DNA of 64,000 nucleotides, taken from contig NZ_CP050954.1 of NCBI RefSeq assembly GCF_012273015.1, positions 1,550,001-1,614,000 of the forward strand, read 5' to 3'. Positions 34,792 to 43,711 of this stretch are shown here, in pieces. The notes beneath the pieces are model-generated. The model did not search any database. It was given only the letters and a program-made list of their open reading frames with translations, and had not been told where the DNA came from. A program made the translations under genes and the position numbers. Source of the stretch: Hymenobacter sp. BT18 (lineage in GTDB: Bacteria > Bacteroidota > Bacteroidia > Cytophagales > Hymenobacteraceae). Every line of letters begins with the position of its first letter. Positions within the stretch are counted from its first letter, which is position 1.

Positions 34792-35160
34792 TTATTCAGT
34801 GACTCCAATTCCGAAGAACATAAAATACTGCATCACTAGGGTTAACACTAGCCAGCAGGCGTATTGCATCAGCATCAGCGCGTCGGCCACGACGCCGACG
34901 CGGGTGGTGCGGTCCAGGCGCCGCGTGTGCCACACGTATGAGCCGACAATGCTTAGCAGCACCCACGCCCAGCTTAGCCGGCTAATGACTACTAATACTG
35001 AGTAATAGACATGGTACGGGTTGCGCACCGGCAGGCCCAGCCGCCCAGCCAAGTAGTCCCTGTAGAATTCAAAATCACTAGCAAAAAATAGGATGAGCAA
35101 TCCGCAGACGGTGACTAACCCGATAAGCAGCGACCGAAGCACTGGCATAAGCTGAAACAT
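34792..35160 (-). CDS. Small membrane protein, paralogue A
   Basis: A 122-residue protein (start MFQLMPVLRSLLIGLV at 35160; the frame is open to 35199) with about three transmembrane segments (about 9-30, 55-78, 93-117). It shares blocks with the gene just upstream, including RSLLIG, GLP and LSIVGSYVWHTR followed by LDR. No known family is recognised. The pair is probably a tandem duplication in the cargo zone; roles such as superinfection exclusion are conceivable but not shown. Confidence 0.65.
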   Translation of the reverse strand: MFQLMPVLRSLLIGLVTVCGLLILFFASDFEFYRDYLAGRLGLPVRNPYHVYYSVLVVISRLSWAWVLLSIVGSYVWHTRRLDRTTRVGVVADALMLMQYACWLVLTLVMQYFMFFGIGVTE

Positions 35161-35212
35161 TCTGTGAACACATTTACTACCGGCACCCGGCCCAGCCAAC
35201 AGCCAGCCTGGC

Positions 35213-35590
35213 TTAGAACATCATCGGCTCATGATTTGGATCGGGTGGCTCCGGCATAAAATACCAGATGTAGAGTGCCAGCAGTAGCAGCAGGGCGTAG
35301 AGCAGCCACATCAGGATTTCGGATACGGTGCCCGCCACCGTCTTGCGATCTAGGTGCCGCGTGTGCCACACGTACGAGCCGACAATGCTGAGTGCCACCC
35401 ACGCCAAAGCTATCTGGTGGAGGACCACTTCACCGTTGTAATCCAGATTCTTTGGTAGGCCAAGTAACCCACCCACATGGCGGCTATAAAATCCGACCCC
35501 GGCGACCCAGTATAGACTCACGGTTACCACGATGGTAACGACCCCTATGAGCAACGAGCGGATGAGCGGTCCGAATAAGAATGAAGGCAT
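35213..35590 (-). CDS. Small membrane protein, paralogue B
   Basis: A 125-residue protein with about three transmembrane segments (about 12-34, 57-77, 89-110) and a short acidic, Pro-rich tail (PEPPDPNHEPMMF). It shares RSLLIG, GLP and ALSIVGSYVWHTRHLDR with paralogue A, 52 bp downstream. Same strand and short spacing suggest one transcript. Function unknown. Confidence 0.65.
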   Translation of the reverse strand: MPSFLFGPLIRSLLIGVVTIVVTVSLYWVAGVGFYSRHVGGLLGLPKNLDYNGEVVLHQIALAWVALSIVGSYVWHTRHLDRKTVAGTVSEILMWLLYALLLLLALYIWYFMPEPPDPNHEPMMF

Positions 35591-35895
35591 GCAAATGGTA
35601 TTATCAATTTAAGTAATCCTTTGAATAAAAAATCTCCTCCTTGGCTGATCGCTCCGAACGCCGCTGGTAGTTCACAAAAACGGAGGGATAGTCAAATGAT
35701 GGTTTAAACAAGATACAGCTTTTCATATAAGCCCTGAGAAGAAGCGCACAGTCGAACACTGTTTAGCCCAGTGAATACTGTCCGGAATCCGTCCAGAAAA
35801 CGAGCGTTTCTTGGACACTTTGAGCACCCCACAAAACAGCCCCGAAAACGCGGTTTTTCGGGGCTGTTTTTTACACCGTTTTTTGGACACTCTTT
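35591..35895. other. Intergenic region between tape measure gene and cargo zone
   Basis: No gene supported. It contains the tape-measure terminator (35833-35870) and copies of a motif. CGTTTCTTGGACACT (35802-35816) and CGTTTTTTGGACACT (35878-35892) are direct repeats, and GTCCAGAAAACG (35791-35802) is an inverted, imperfect copy facing the first. These could be protein-binding or recombination sites. Confidence 0.5.
35833..35870 (-). terminator. Terminator of the tape measure transcript
   Basis: AAAACAGCCCCGAAAA and its complement flank a short loop, with T-runs on both strands. It lies 26 bp after the tape-measure stop and marks the end of the late minus-strand operon. Confidence 0.82.
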
Positions 35896-38800
35896 TTAGC
35901 TGACCGACGACTCCTGCCGTACCTTCTTCACATCGTCGACACCATCGGTCACTTCGCGCAGATCCTGCACCACCTTCAGCTTGCTCTGCCACTGCTCCAC
36001 GCCGGCCAGCCGACCATTGAGCTCCTGCATCACCTCGACCAGCTGGCCGAGCACGGCCGCCGACTCGCTGGTGGTACCGATGCCTCCAGCTGGTACCTGG
36101 CTTCCTCCGTCCGTGGTAGCGCCGCCATCAGCGTAGCCCCGGAGCCGGCGCTGCTCCAGCCAGCCCTCGACCTGCATTACCTGCGGATCCTCCCGGAGCC
36201 ACTTGGGAATGACGTACTCTTCCTCATGCACTACGCCGGCCACCGCGAAACCGGTGTCGTCGACCATCTTGCCTGAGTTGTTAACTCGAATACCCGACAT
36301 CTCCAGCAGGGAGCCCCAAGGAGACACAGCTAAACTGCCAGCACTCATCCCACCGCCGGTGGCGCCCCCACTGGCGAACTTCTGGTTTTGCACCTGGTTG
36401 ATGGCAATGGCCGTGCGGCCGGCAGCAATACCCGTCTGCACTGCTGCCAGCACGGCACCAGCACCAGGGAACAGTGCATTGATCGTGGCATTGGCATTAT
36501 AGTTCTTCCAGATGCCCTGCACTTCCTGAACGCCATCCAGCACAATCTTGGCGCTGGTGAATGCCTTGATCATGTCGGCATTCTTCTTCCGGGCTTGCTC
36601 ATCCTGGCCCAGGTAGCTGATCGTGGTAGCCAGCACCTCGCCGGCCACCTGCAGTCCCAACTGCGCGAACTGCCGCTTGGCTTCCTCCCGCTTTTTGGTA
36701 TCGGCCACTACTTCCTTGTTGTGGTCTTTCTCCAGCTTCAGCAACTCCCGGAAGGTTTTGCGGTAGGTCTCGGATTCCTTACCGAAATACATCTCCTCCA
36801 GCGCCAGCTTGGCCTCCAGCGAGGCGTGCCGCTGATCGTAGAGTGCTTGATCCCGCTGGGCCTCGGTCAACAGCATGTCCTCAAACTTCGCCTGGATTTC
36901 AGCTTCCCGGATAACTTCGGCGGCGTCCTCATCAGCCAGGCGCCGCTCCAGTTCATCCTTCTTCCGCTTCGCATCCTCCTCGGCACCCTTCTCCCACAAA
37001 TCCTGCAACAGCCGGTCGCGACCAGCTACGATTTCCGCCACCTGGGCTGTGTAATCCAGCTCATTTCCGGTGAGGGCCCGCACCTTGCGGTCGGCATCGA
37101 GCATAATCTTGGCCCGCTCCCGCTCGGTTTTGTCGCTCATGGCTAGTATCCGGGCGTCCTCGATCTGCTCCTCCTGCTTTACCCACAGCTTGGCAGCATC
37201 GATACGGGCCTGGGCCGCCTTTGCCAGTGCCGCCTGACGCTTCCGTTCCAACGCTTCTCGCTTCCGCTCTGCAGCTGCCGCTTCCTTTTCCAATTTTGCG
37301 GCTGCCGCCTCGGCCATGCTGTTGTCCTCCTCGCCAGTGCTGGCCGCTGCGCCCCCACCCTCGCTCGATGCGCTGGACGCTGCCGACCTGGTGCGTGTGA
37401 TGCGCCGGCCCTTGCCATCCTCATAGCCCTGCATAAAGGCCTCGCCGGCCCGCAGGCCGTTATCGAGGGCCGCATCCTTCATGGAGCTGAGCATGCTGAT
37501 CATGCCCTTTTTAATCTTCTCCGGATCCAGCGTAAAAACGCCGGTGAGGAAGTCGCCCAGCCCACCCAGGTATTGGATGGCCGCGTCCTTCAGCCCCTTG
37601 AAAATGCTGATAAAGTACGCCGACAGCCCCCCGAGGGCGCCGCGGAGCACCTCACTCTTATTATAGATGGTGATGAACCCATCGGCCAGCGCACTACAAA
37701 TGCTCACCAGGGTGCGGATGGGAAACAGCAGCAAGGTAAACACCACGCGCAGTGCTTCAGCCGCCATGCCGGCAGTATCCGTCTTCTCATCCACCAGGCC
37801 GAGGCCGCGGGCAATGTCGACCAGCTCGTCGACTAATTTGCCCGACTCCGTCCAGAGCGAAACGAAGATGTCACGCACCGGCTGCGACTTTTCCCACACC
37901 CGGCCCAGCCACTCCACCGTGCGGTTCAGGCCATCCGTCACGAACTCGCCGATGGTTTCCTTGGTATCAGCCATCTGCATGCTCAGCGTACCCATGGCCC
38001 CGGCGGCCTCGCGGGCCTTGGTGGCCGAGCCCCCGAACTCCTTGTTTAGCTCCGCGAGGATGATGCGCTGCGCGCCAGCCGTGTCGCCGGTGGCCACGAG
38101 TCGCTCAATCATCGTTTTCTGCTCGGCCGAGAACGAGACGCCCACCCGGCTCAGGGCCGTGATGCCCTTGATCGGGTCGTTCAACGCCTTGCCGAGCTGA
38201 ATGCTGGCGCCCTTCATGTCGGCCGGGCCGTCGCCGCCCATCTTGGTGGCCAGATCCTGGATAGCCGGCAAGGCTTCCTGAAATACGCCATCCTTGATGT
38301 TGGTGAAGGTCAGCAGCAGCGAGGCCGCGGCCTTGGTGTCGTCGTCGTCGATGAGCGTCACGTCCATCCGGGCGCTGGCCAGGTCCTCGATCTGCTTCTT
38401 CGTGACGCCGGCAGCTTGTCCCGTCGACTCCAGTGTCGCTTCGAGCTGGGCGCCGGCCTGCGCGGCGCCGGCGAAGTCGTCCTTGGCTTCCTTCAGAAAG
38501 TTGAAGGCCGTGCCTGCCAGCTCCAGTAGCCCACCGCCGGTGAGAAAGCCCAGGGCATTGCTCATGGCGTTTTTGAAAAACCCGCCCGTTGCAGCCGTTT
38601 CGCCCATCTCCCGCTTCACGGCATCAATGCGTTGTTGCAGCAACTGGTAGTCGCGCAGCATCCGCTCACGCGCTGGATCATCAGCTGATAGTTCGTGCAG
38701 CTGCCGCTCCAGCAAGCCGGCCGACGCCTTCATTTCGCTGAATGAGGCGGTGACCTTCTTGCCGTTCAGGATAACCTGCTCGTTTGCCTTGTTCAGCCGC

Positions 38801-39048
38801 TCGGTTTCTTCGCGCACCTCCTCCGCCGACTTGACGTAGGTGCGCATTTCCGTAGCCGTTTCCCGGATCCGGTCACGCAGCCGGGCATGGTCGTTGATCA
38901 ACTGGGCGCGGCGAGGGTCGTCAGTGGCCATCTTTGCCAACTGATTGTTCATGATGGCCGCAGCGGCCCCCATTTCCTTCAGCGTGGCGTTTGCCTGCTG
39001 CCCTTTGAGAATTATCTCAACTTCTCTGGTTTCTTTTTCGGTAGCCAT
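35896..39048 (-). CDS. Phage tail tape measure protein
   Basis: The longest prophage gene after the capsid region, 1050 residues. It sets tail length and is injected with DNA. Long helical and coiled-coil regions (RDRIRETATEMRTYVKSAEE; KLEKEAAAAERKREALERKR) surround a TMP core with hydrophobic segments at about 175-195 and 435-470 (VVFTLLLFPIRTLVSICSAL) and a Gly-rich end (GGATTDGGSQVPAGGIG). Its size implies a long, probably flexible (siphovirus-type) tail. It is the last gene of the late operon. Confidence 0.88.
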   Translation of the reverse strand: MATEKETREVEIILKGQQANATLKEMGAAAAIMNNQLAKMATDDPRRAQLINDHARLRDRIRETATEMRTYVKSAEEVREETERLNKANEQVILNGKKVTASFSEMKASAGLLERQLHELSADDPARERMLRDYQLLQQRIDAVKREMGETAATGGFFKNAMSNALGFLTGGGLLELAGTAFNFLKEAKDDFAGAAQAGAQLEATLESTGQAAGVTKKQIEDLASARMDVTLIDDDDTKAAASLLLTFTNIKDGVFQEALPAIQDLATKMGGDGPADMKGASIQLGKALNDPIKGITALSRVGVSFSAEQKTMIERLVATGDTAGAQRIILAELNKEFGGSATKAREAAGAMGTLSMQMADTKETIGEFVTDGLNRTVEWLGRVWEKSQPVRDIFVSLWTESGKLVDELVDIARGLGLVDEKTDTAGMAAEALRVVFTLLLFPIRTLVSICSALADGFITIYNKSEVLRGALGGLSAYFISIFKGLKDAAIQYLGGLGDFLTGVFTLDPEKIKKGMISMLSSMKDAALDNGLRAGEAFMQGYEDGKGRRITRTRSAASSASSEGGGAAASTGEEDNSMAEAAAAKLEKEAAAAERKREALERKRQAALAKAAQARIDAAKLWVKQEEQIEDARILAMSDKTERERAKIMLDADRKVRALTGNELDYTAQVAEIVAGRDRLLQDLWEKGAEEDAKRKKDELERRLADEDAAEVIREAEIQAKFEDMLLTEAQRDQALYDQRHASLEAKLALEEMYFGKESETYRKTFRELLKLEKDHNKEVVADTKKREEAKRQFAQLGLQVAGEVLATTISYLGQDEQARKKNADMIKAFTSAKIVLDGVQEVQGIWKNYNANATINALFPGAGAVLAAVQTGIAAGRTAIAINQVQNQKFASGGATGGGMSAGSLAVSPWGSLLEMSGIRVNNSGKMVDDTGFAVAGVVHEEEYVIPKWLREDPQVMQVEGWLEQRRLRGYADGGATTDGGSQVPAGGIGTTSESAAVLGQLVEVMQELNGRLAGVEQWQSKLKVVQDLREVTDGVDDVKKVRQESSVS

Positions 39049-39058
39049 TGGGCTTCAC

Positions 39059-39508
39059 TTATAAGTTAATTTCCACGTTGCCGGCCGGCACCGCATCAAG
39101 GGCAGCCGAGAGCACCACCCGGCCCTTTAGGTCACTCATCAGCTCAGAAAGCCGATGCATCTGGTAGGCTACTTCCTTCGAATACCACCGGCGTGCCTTG
39201 CGCTGGTAGCGTTTGAGCTGGCCTCGGCCGTTGCGAATCCGGTCATAGCCGTCGTCGCGCTTGGTGATACCGGCGCCCATGCCCCGCCCCACGCCCATGT
39301 CGATGAACTTGCCATACAGGGCGTAGCTCAGGCGCAGCTTCAGCTCATCGCCGCCGGCGGCCCCGATAACCTGGGTTTTGAAGGAGGAGAGCAGCGCGCC
39401 GGTGTTGATGATTTTTAGCTGCCGGATGTTGGCCTGGAACTGCTCGACCGTGATGGCCAGCCAGCTGGTGGCGAGTTGCAACTCGCTCTGGGTGTTTAGC
39501 TCATTCAT
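39059..39508 (-). CDS. Hypothetical phage tail-region protein
   Basis: A 149-residue basic protein from the ATG at 39508 (MNELNTQSELQLATSWLAIT), with a helical N-terminus and an Arg/Lys-rich block (NGRGQLKRYQRKARRWYSKE). The start overlaps the previous stop by 4 bp (ATGA). Its size, charge and place just before the tape measure suggest a tail assembly or neck protein, or a chaperone, but no family is recognised. Confidence 0.65.
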   Translation of the reverse strand: MNELNTQSELQLATSWLAITVEQFQANIRQLKIINTGALLSSFKTQVIGAAGGDELKLRLSYALYGKFIDMGVGRGMGAGITKRDDGYDRIRNGRGQLKRYQRKARRWYSKEVAYQMHRLSELMSDLKGRVVLSAALDAVPAGNVEINL

Positions 39509-40992
39509 ACAGCAGAAGCAGGTAGCTGCCGATAAGTGAATGCGGCCGTTTCCAGCCGCCGACGTGGGTGCAACTCCAGCGAGACCTTTTCCCACAGGCA
39601 TAGCTGGCCAGCGACCAGTTCCTTGCGTGTTGGCTCCAGCGTGCGCAGGTCGGCTATGTAGAACTCTACCTTCCTATCCAGGCGCGGGGCCGAGTCCAGG
39701 AAGGCCAACCAGGCCTGATAGCGTTGCGCGTAGAGCGTGTTATTCCAGTGCAGGCCCAGGGTGCCGACCGGAGTGCCTTCCCAGTTAACCGTACCACTGC
39801 TGGCCAGCGGGTACAAGCTCCCGTCACTGGCGGGCTGCAGCCCGTAGTCACTGAGCAGGCGCAGGCCGCAGCGCGACTCGTCGCCCAACCCCAGCGCCGG
39901 GGAGCCGCCTTTGGCCTGCACCGCCGGCGTGAGCACCCGGCGGGCCGTGTCGAGCGTGTCCAGGCCTTCCTCCATCAGCAACGTGCCGGCCTTCGGGCTC
40001 AGCGCCTGCTGGCCGGCGCCCACGACGAGCTGGGCCCAGCTTGTGTCGCGGGTTTTTGTTAGCTCATCGTCTTGCTCCAACTCCATCTGAAGCGTAAAGC
40101 CGCCTCGCTCTGCTGGCCGGCTGCGTGCTGGCCCTGCCCGACGTACCAGGTAGCGCGCATCGGCCAGCACATCGGCCAGTCGGTGCACGCGCACCACCCG
40201 GCGCATCGAATCAAACGTGTAGCCCAGCGCCAGGTAGCTCTGAATACTTACCAGCAACTCGCCGATGGTCATGTTGGGTACATGACGCTGTAGCAGGAAG
40301 GACTCCGCTGCACTTACCAGCCCGCCCACGTCGACATCAGCAGCCCGATCAGAATACACGACCAGAGCGCCGGCTTCAGCCGCATCCAGCCACTCGCCTT
40401 CCAGCGCATATCCTACCGTGGCCAGCACCCGGCGCAGCAGCGGTACCAGGCGCGGGAAAGGCACAATGCAGTAAGTGTTTTGGCCCGCGTTGGTCAGGTA
40501 CTGCCCGCCGTGGAAGTAGTTGAGCCAGCCCCCGAAGGCCGAGTTAACATCAGCGTAGAAACGCGGATTGCGTACCATGGGCAAGGCGTAGTCGGCCGCA
40601 TCATACGTCAGAGCCAGTGGAATTTCGCCCAGATCCAGCTCCGCCAGCTTCTTGCCCTTCACGCGGGCTTGCAGGTCGCCGGCATCAAAGACAACCTTCA
40701 CCTGCGCTTCCTGCTTTTGCTCGTCGAATTCCTCAAACACCATCGTGCCCACCTTCCACAGCAGCCCACCAACGTAGCATTGGATGGGCTCAGTGGCTAG
40801 TCCCAGGCCTGCTAGCAGGCGCATGAGTGGGTGATTGAGCTTCACCCGGTTGCCTGGCGTGAGTGGCAAGGTGAACGGGTACGTTGTGGTGCCCGGCACG
40901 CTGTCGGACTGAAAAAGCGGGTTGTTGATTTCTACGCTGATGGATCCGTCGCCCAGATCCAGCCAGCCATTTTCGTGCAGTAGTCCTATCAT
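39505..40992 (-). CDS. Hypothetical phage tail/baseplate protein
   Basis: A 495-residue protein with a beta-rich N-terminus (MIGLLHENGWLDLGDGSISV, YPFTLPLTPGNRVKLNHPLM) and no signal or membrane segment. Coupled by ATGA overlaps on both sides to the neighbouring tail genes. The N-terminal block is reminiscent of distal-tail or baseplate hub proteins of Bacteroidota phages, but I cannot name the family. Position and translational coupling support a structural tail role. Confidence 0.65.
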   Translation of the reverse strand: MIGLLHENGWLDLGDGSISVEINNPLFQSDSVPGTTTYPFTLPLTPGNRVKLNHPLMRLLAGLGLATEPIQCYVGGLLWKVGTMVFEEFDEQKQEAQVKVVFDAGDLQARVKGKKLAELDLGEIPLALTYDAADYALPMVRNPRFYADVNSAFGGWLNYFHGGQYLTNAGQNTYCIVPFPRLVPLLRRVLATVGYALEGEWLDAAEAGALVVYSDRAADVDVGGLVSAAESFLLQRHVPNMTIGELLVSIQSYLALGYTFDSMRRVVRVHRLADVLADARYLVRRAGPARSRPAERGGFTLQMELEQDDELTKTRDTSWAQLVVGAGQQALSPKAGTLLMEEGLDTLDTARRVLTPAVQAKGGSPALGLGDESRCGLRLLSDYGLQPASDGSLYPLASSGTVNWEGTPVGTLGLHWNNTLYAQRYQAWLAFLDSAPRLDRKVEFYIADLRTLEPTRKELVAGQLCLWEKVSLELHPRRRLETAAFTYRQLPASAV

Positions 40993-43172
40993 GGCAGTTG
41001 GGGGCTATAATCATCGCTCACCCGGGTCGGCAGCACGCCCACGGCTGTCACCGGCAGCAGCGGGGTAAACTGCCGCTGGCGTGGCAGGTAGAACTCCAGT
41101 TCCAGGACGCCGCGGGCCTTACCGTCGACCAGCAGCTGCACGGTCTTGGGCTTGCACACGACTGGCATCCATCGGCCACCATGCAGGAACAGGATCCGGC
41201 GCGAGAGCAGCATCTCCTGCAAGTGCAGGCGGTCGGCCGCCGGCAGCAGACCTGTATCGAATTTTAGCATCGGGCGCAGTTCCCGGTCGAGCACGGCCAC
41301 GTCGCCCTGCAGCGGGTCGTAGTCCGCTGCTAGGCCCAGCTGCGCCTCCTCGCCCGAAACCTCCACCTCGTACTGCAACTCCCCAGTGATGGCCAGCGTG
41401 TTCATGCCGCCCAGCGAGTTCTGGTAGAGCATGTACCGGCGCGGGTGCTCCGGGGGCCGGCGGTCAACCAGATAGTCGCGGAACTCAGTCAGCGTTACGG
41501 GATCATCGCCATCGGGCTCCGTGCTCAGCCACACCGTCCACTTGGTGAGCCGGCGCGTGGCCTCGTCCTGCAAGCCAAGTGCCTGCGCCCCCACCGGCAC
41601 GCAGTACACCTCGTGGCGCTTCCAGTCGGTAGCCGTGAAGACGGTGCGCTCCTCGAAGTGGCCGTCATCGAAGTGCACAAGCACGCGCAGCTGCACATTA
41701 TCGAGCTCACGCGGTACCAGGGCATAAAGAAACTCGGGCTGTTCGAGCGTGACCAGGCGCGGGTTGGGTTGCCATGTCAGGAAGGGCGCCAGCGCGCCGA
41801 CCTGGTAGGAGTTAAACCAGGTGCGCGTGCGGGCCTCGTAAAAGTCGAGCCCGCCCAGCAGCACCGTGTGCTCCTGCAGCGTGGTGATGTCGCCAGTGGC
41901 CGGCGAATCACCATATCGCTCAGCATACTGCAAGTAAAACCGGCGAAACAGGGCACTGGCCCGCTCGAAGGCCGCGAGGCCCACGGCCGGCACGTGCGCG
42001 CTCAGGTAGGGATCGAGCAGCTCCTGCACCTGAAACGTGGTGCGGCCCTGGGCGGCTGGCTGCTCCAGCTCCCCGCCCACCAGGGCAAACTCCCCCGCTT
42101 CATCTTGCAGCCACACCTGGCAGATGAAGGACAAGTTGGGCTTGATGGCTGGGTTGGCCCGGTACACGTCGCCGGCATCGAGCGGCAGGGTGATGGGGTT
42201 GCGCGAGAAAAAAAGCTGGCTGACCTGCACGCGCACCTCAATGGTCGTTTCGCAGCCCAGCGCGTCCGTAATTTTCACGCTGTAGAGGCCCGCGGCCAAG
42301 CCCGAGCGGCTGGCCAGCGTCGAGCCATCGGGCCAGAGGTAGGTATAAGGGCCGACGCCGCCCGTGGCCGTGAGCGTCACGTCGGTGCCAGTGGCGGCAA
42401 TGAGCACCTGCACCCTCGTGTTCTGGCCCAGTGTCACGCGCATCCGCGTCTCGCCGGTGAAGTTGGTGGTCAGCGCGCCCCACTCGGTGTTTTCGAAGAT
42501 GATGCCGGCCGCATCGTTGTCCTGTACCAGCAGCTCGTACTCGCCAGCAGGCAAGTTGGTGCGCTCCAGCTGCGTGATGCCATCGTTCCAAATGGGGGCA
42601 TAAGGAGGCACCCCGCCGGTGATGGTAGGGTGCAACGAGCCCGTCACGCCCCCGAAGCACAAGCACTTGACCTGCTCGATGGTGATGGTCGGCGGGTCGA
42701 TGTTGGTGATGGTGTAGCTGGAAAATTTCCAGGCATCACTCCAGTACGTGGTGTGGAACGTGGCGGCCGAGAAGTTCAGATCGGCCCCATGGCGCGTGTT
42801 TTTGATGCGCACGTAACTCTGACACCGCTCGGCAGAGTTGCCCCCGGCCTGGTTGTAGCTGGTTTGCACCTCTCCCACCAAGCCGGCGTACCCCAGCTGC
42901 GTATGCACCGCCAGCAGCGCGTCCTTCAGGCTGTTGGCAGTGGCTTGGAGGCGGGCAAGCCAGTCGCTGACAGTAGGAAAGTCTTTTCCGGGGCTGACCA
43001 GGAAGTTGTAGCCGTCGGCCGTGGGGCCGGCCTGCGCAGCATCGGACACCGGGCGCAGGCGCACGACCAGCCCCCTGATAGTCAGCTCCCAATAGTCCTG
43101 CGAGTTATAGGGCGCGCCAGTGATGAAGGTTTCGGCCGTGTAGGCCAGGCGTAATTCTGCGAAACGGGCCAT
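40989..43172 (-). CDS. Phage tail protein with two SprB-like repeats
   Basis: A 727-residue protein. After an N-terminal region of about 150 residues, two modules resemble SprB repeats of Bacteroidota adhesins: about 165-220 (CFGGVTGSLHPTITGGVPPY ... LPAGEYELLVQDN) and about 262-312 (TGGVGPYTYLWPDGST ... LAAGLYSVKITDALGCET). The remaining 410 residues are beta-rich and unassigned. SprB repeats are known from host gliding adhesins and other surface proteins. Their presence in a tail gene suggests a host-derived adhesive module. It is coupled to the tail genes on either side. Confidence 0.7.
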   Translation of the reverse strand: MARFAELRLAYTAETFITGAPYNSQDYWELTIRGLVVRLRPVSDAAQAGPTADGYNFLVSPGKDFPTVSDWLARLQATANSLKDALLAVHTQLGYAGLVGEVQTSYNQAGGNSAERCQSYVRIKNTRHGADLNFSAATFHTTYWSDAWKFSSYTITNIDPPTITIEQVKCLCFGGVTGSLHPTITGGVPPYAPIWNDGITQLERTNLPAGEYELLVQDNDAAGIIFENTEWGALTTNFTGETRMRVTLGQNTRVQVLIAATGTDVTLTATGGVGPYTYLWPDGSTLASRSGLAAGLYSVKITDALGCETTIEVRVQVSQLFFSRNPITLPLDAGDVYRANPAIKPNLSFICQVWLQDEAGEFALVGGELEQPAAQGRTTFQVQELLDPYLSAHVPAVGLAAFERASALFRRFYLQYAERYGDSPATGDITTLQEHTVLLGGLDFYEARTRTWFNSYQVGALAPFLTWQPNPRLVTLEQPEFLYALVPRELDNVQLRVLVHFDDGHFEERTVFTATDWKRHEVYCVPVGAQALGLQDEATRRLTKWTVWLSTEPDGDDPVTLTEFRDYLVDRRPPEHPRRYMLYQNSLGGMNTLAITGELQYEVEVSGEEAQLGLAADYDPLQGDVAVLDRELRPMLKFDTGLLPAADRLHLQEMLLSRRILFLHGGRWMPVVCKPKTVQLLVDGKARGVLELEFYLPRQRQFTPLLPVTAVGVLPTRVSDDYSPQLP

Positions 43173-43709
43173 TTAGTTGAAGGCTGAGGGGTTGTAGGTA
43201 AAGCCAGCATTAGCCGGCGCTGTCCACTCGATGTCGAAGCGCACTCCATACCAGGTGCCATCGGCCAGGGGGCCGACCACGTCGGAGCTGATGTCGCTCA
43301 CTTGCCAGCGGATCTTGCCCTGGTCTTCGTACTGCTTCAGCACGGCGGCAATGATTTCCTCCCCGGTTTGCTCGGTCTCGTCGATGATGGATTCCACCCC
43401 ATCGGCGTCCTGCGCGCTGCTGGCCTGCTGCAAAATGTAGAAGGCGCCATGCCGGCGGCGCGTGCGGTTGTCCCCGCCATTGTCGCCGTAGAGCGTTTGG
43501 CAGGATTCGAGCACCATCACTTGCTCCCCAGCGCCAGGCCGCAGGCGCGTGCCCAGCAGGTTGCTCATCTCGTGCAAGTCCATCACCCGCTGGTAGGGGT
43601 CGATGCTGATAATCACGCGGGCAAAACGGGGCGTTTGCGACGCATGACGGATTTTCTTGTGACTGCCCGCAAGGCCGCGGAACAGGGCTACATACTCAGA
43701 GTGGCGCAT
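43173..43709 (-). CDS. Hypothetical phage structural protein
   Basis: A 178-residue protein starting MRHSEYVALFRGLAGSHKKI, with mixed alpha/beta composition and an acidic middle (IIDETEQTGEEIIAAVLKQY). It is directly adjacent to the SprB-repeat tail gene (stop and start touch) and 2 bp after the previous gene. Its position points to a head-tail joining or tail-completion protein; no family is recognised. Confidence 0.6.
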   Translation of the reverse strand: MRHSEYVALFRGLAGSHKKIRHASQTPRFARVIISIDPYQRVMDLHEMSNLLGTRLRPGAGEQVMVLESCQTLYGDNGGDNRTRRRHGAFYILQQASSAQDADGVESIIDETEQTGEEIIAAVLKQYEDQGKIRWQVSDISSDVVGPLADGTWYGVRFDIEWTAPANAGFTYNPSAFN

Positions 43710-43711
43710 GG

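Noticed and set aside
30558..35590. Integrase plus serine recombinase as a separate transposon or integrative conjugative element
   Set aside because: No conjugation genes or terminal inverted repeats are seen, and the late phage operon follows directly; a prophage with cargo is simpler.
35723..35992. 89-codon minus-strand frame over the late terminator
   Set aside because: Its Lys-rich repeats (KVSKKR) come from the DNA repeats and terminator, and it overlaps the tape-measure gene end.
41445..43154. 569-codon plus-strand frame opposite the SprB-repeat tail gene
   Set aside because: It is a shadow of a GC-rich minus-strand gene. Its translation is low-complexity His/Arg/Gly/Val-rich, has no domain, and the opposite frame has clear repeats and coupled neighbours.
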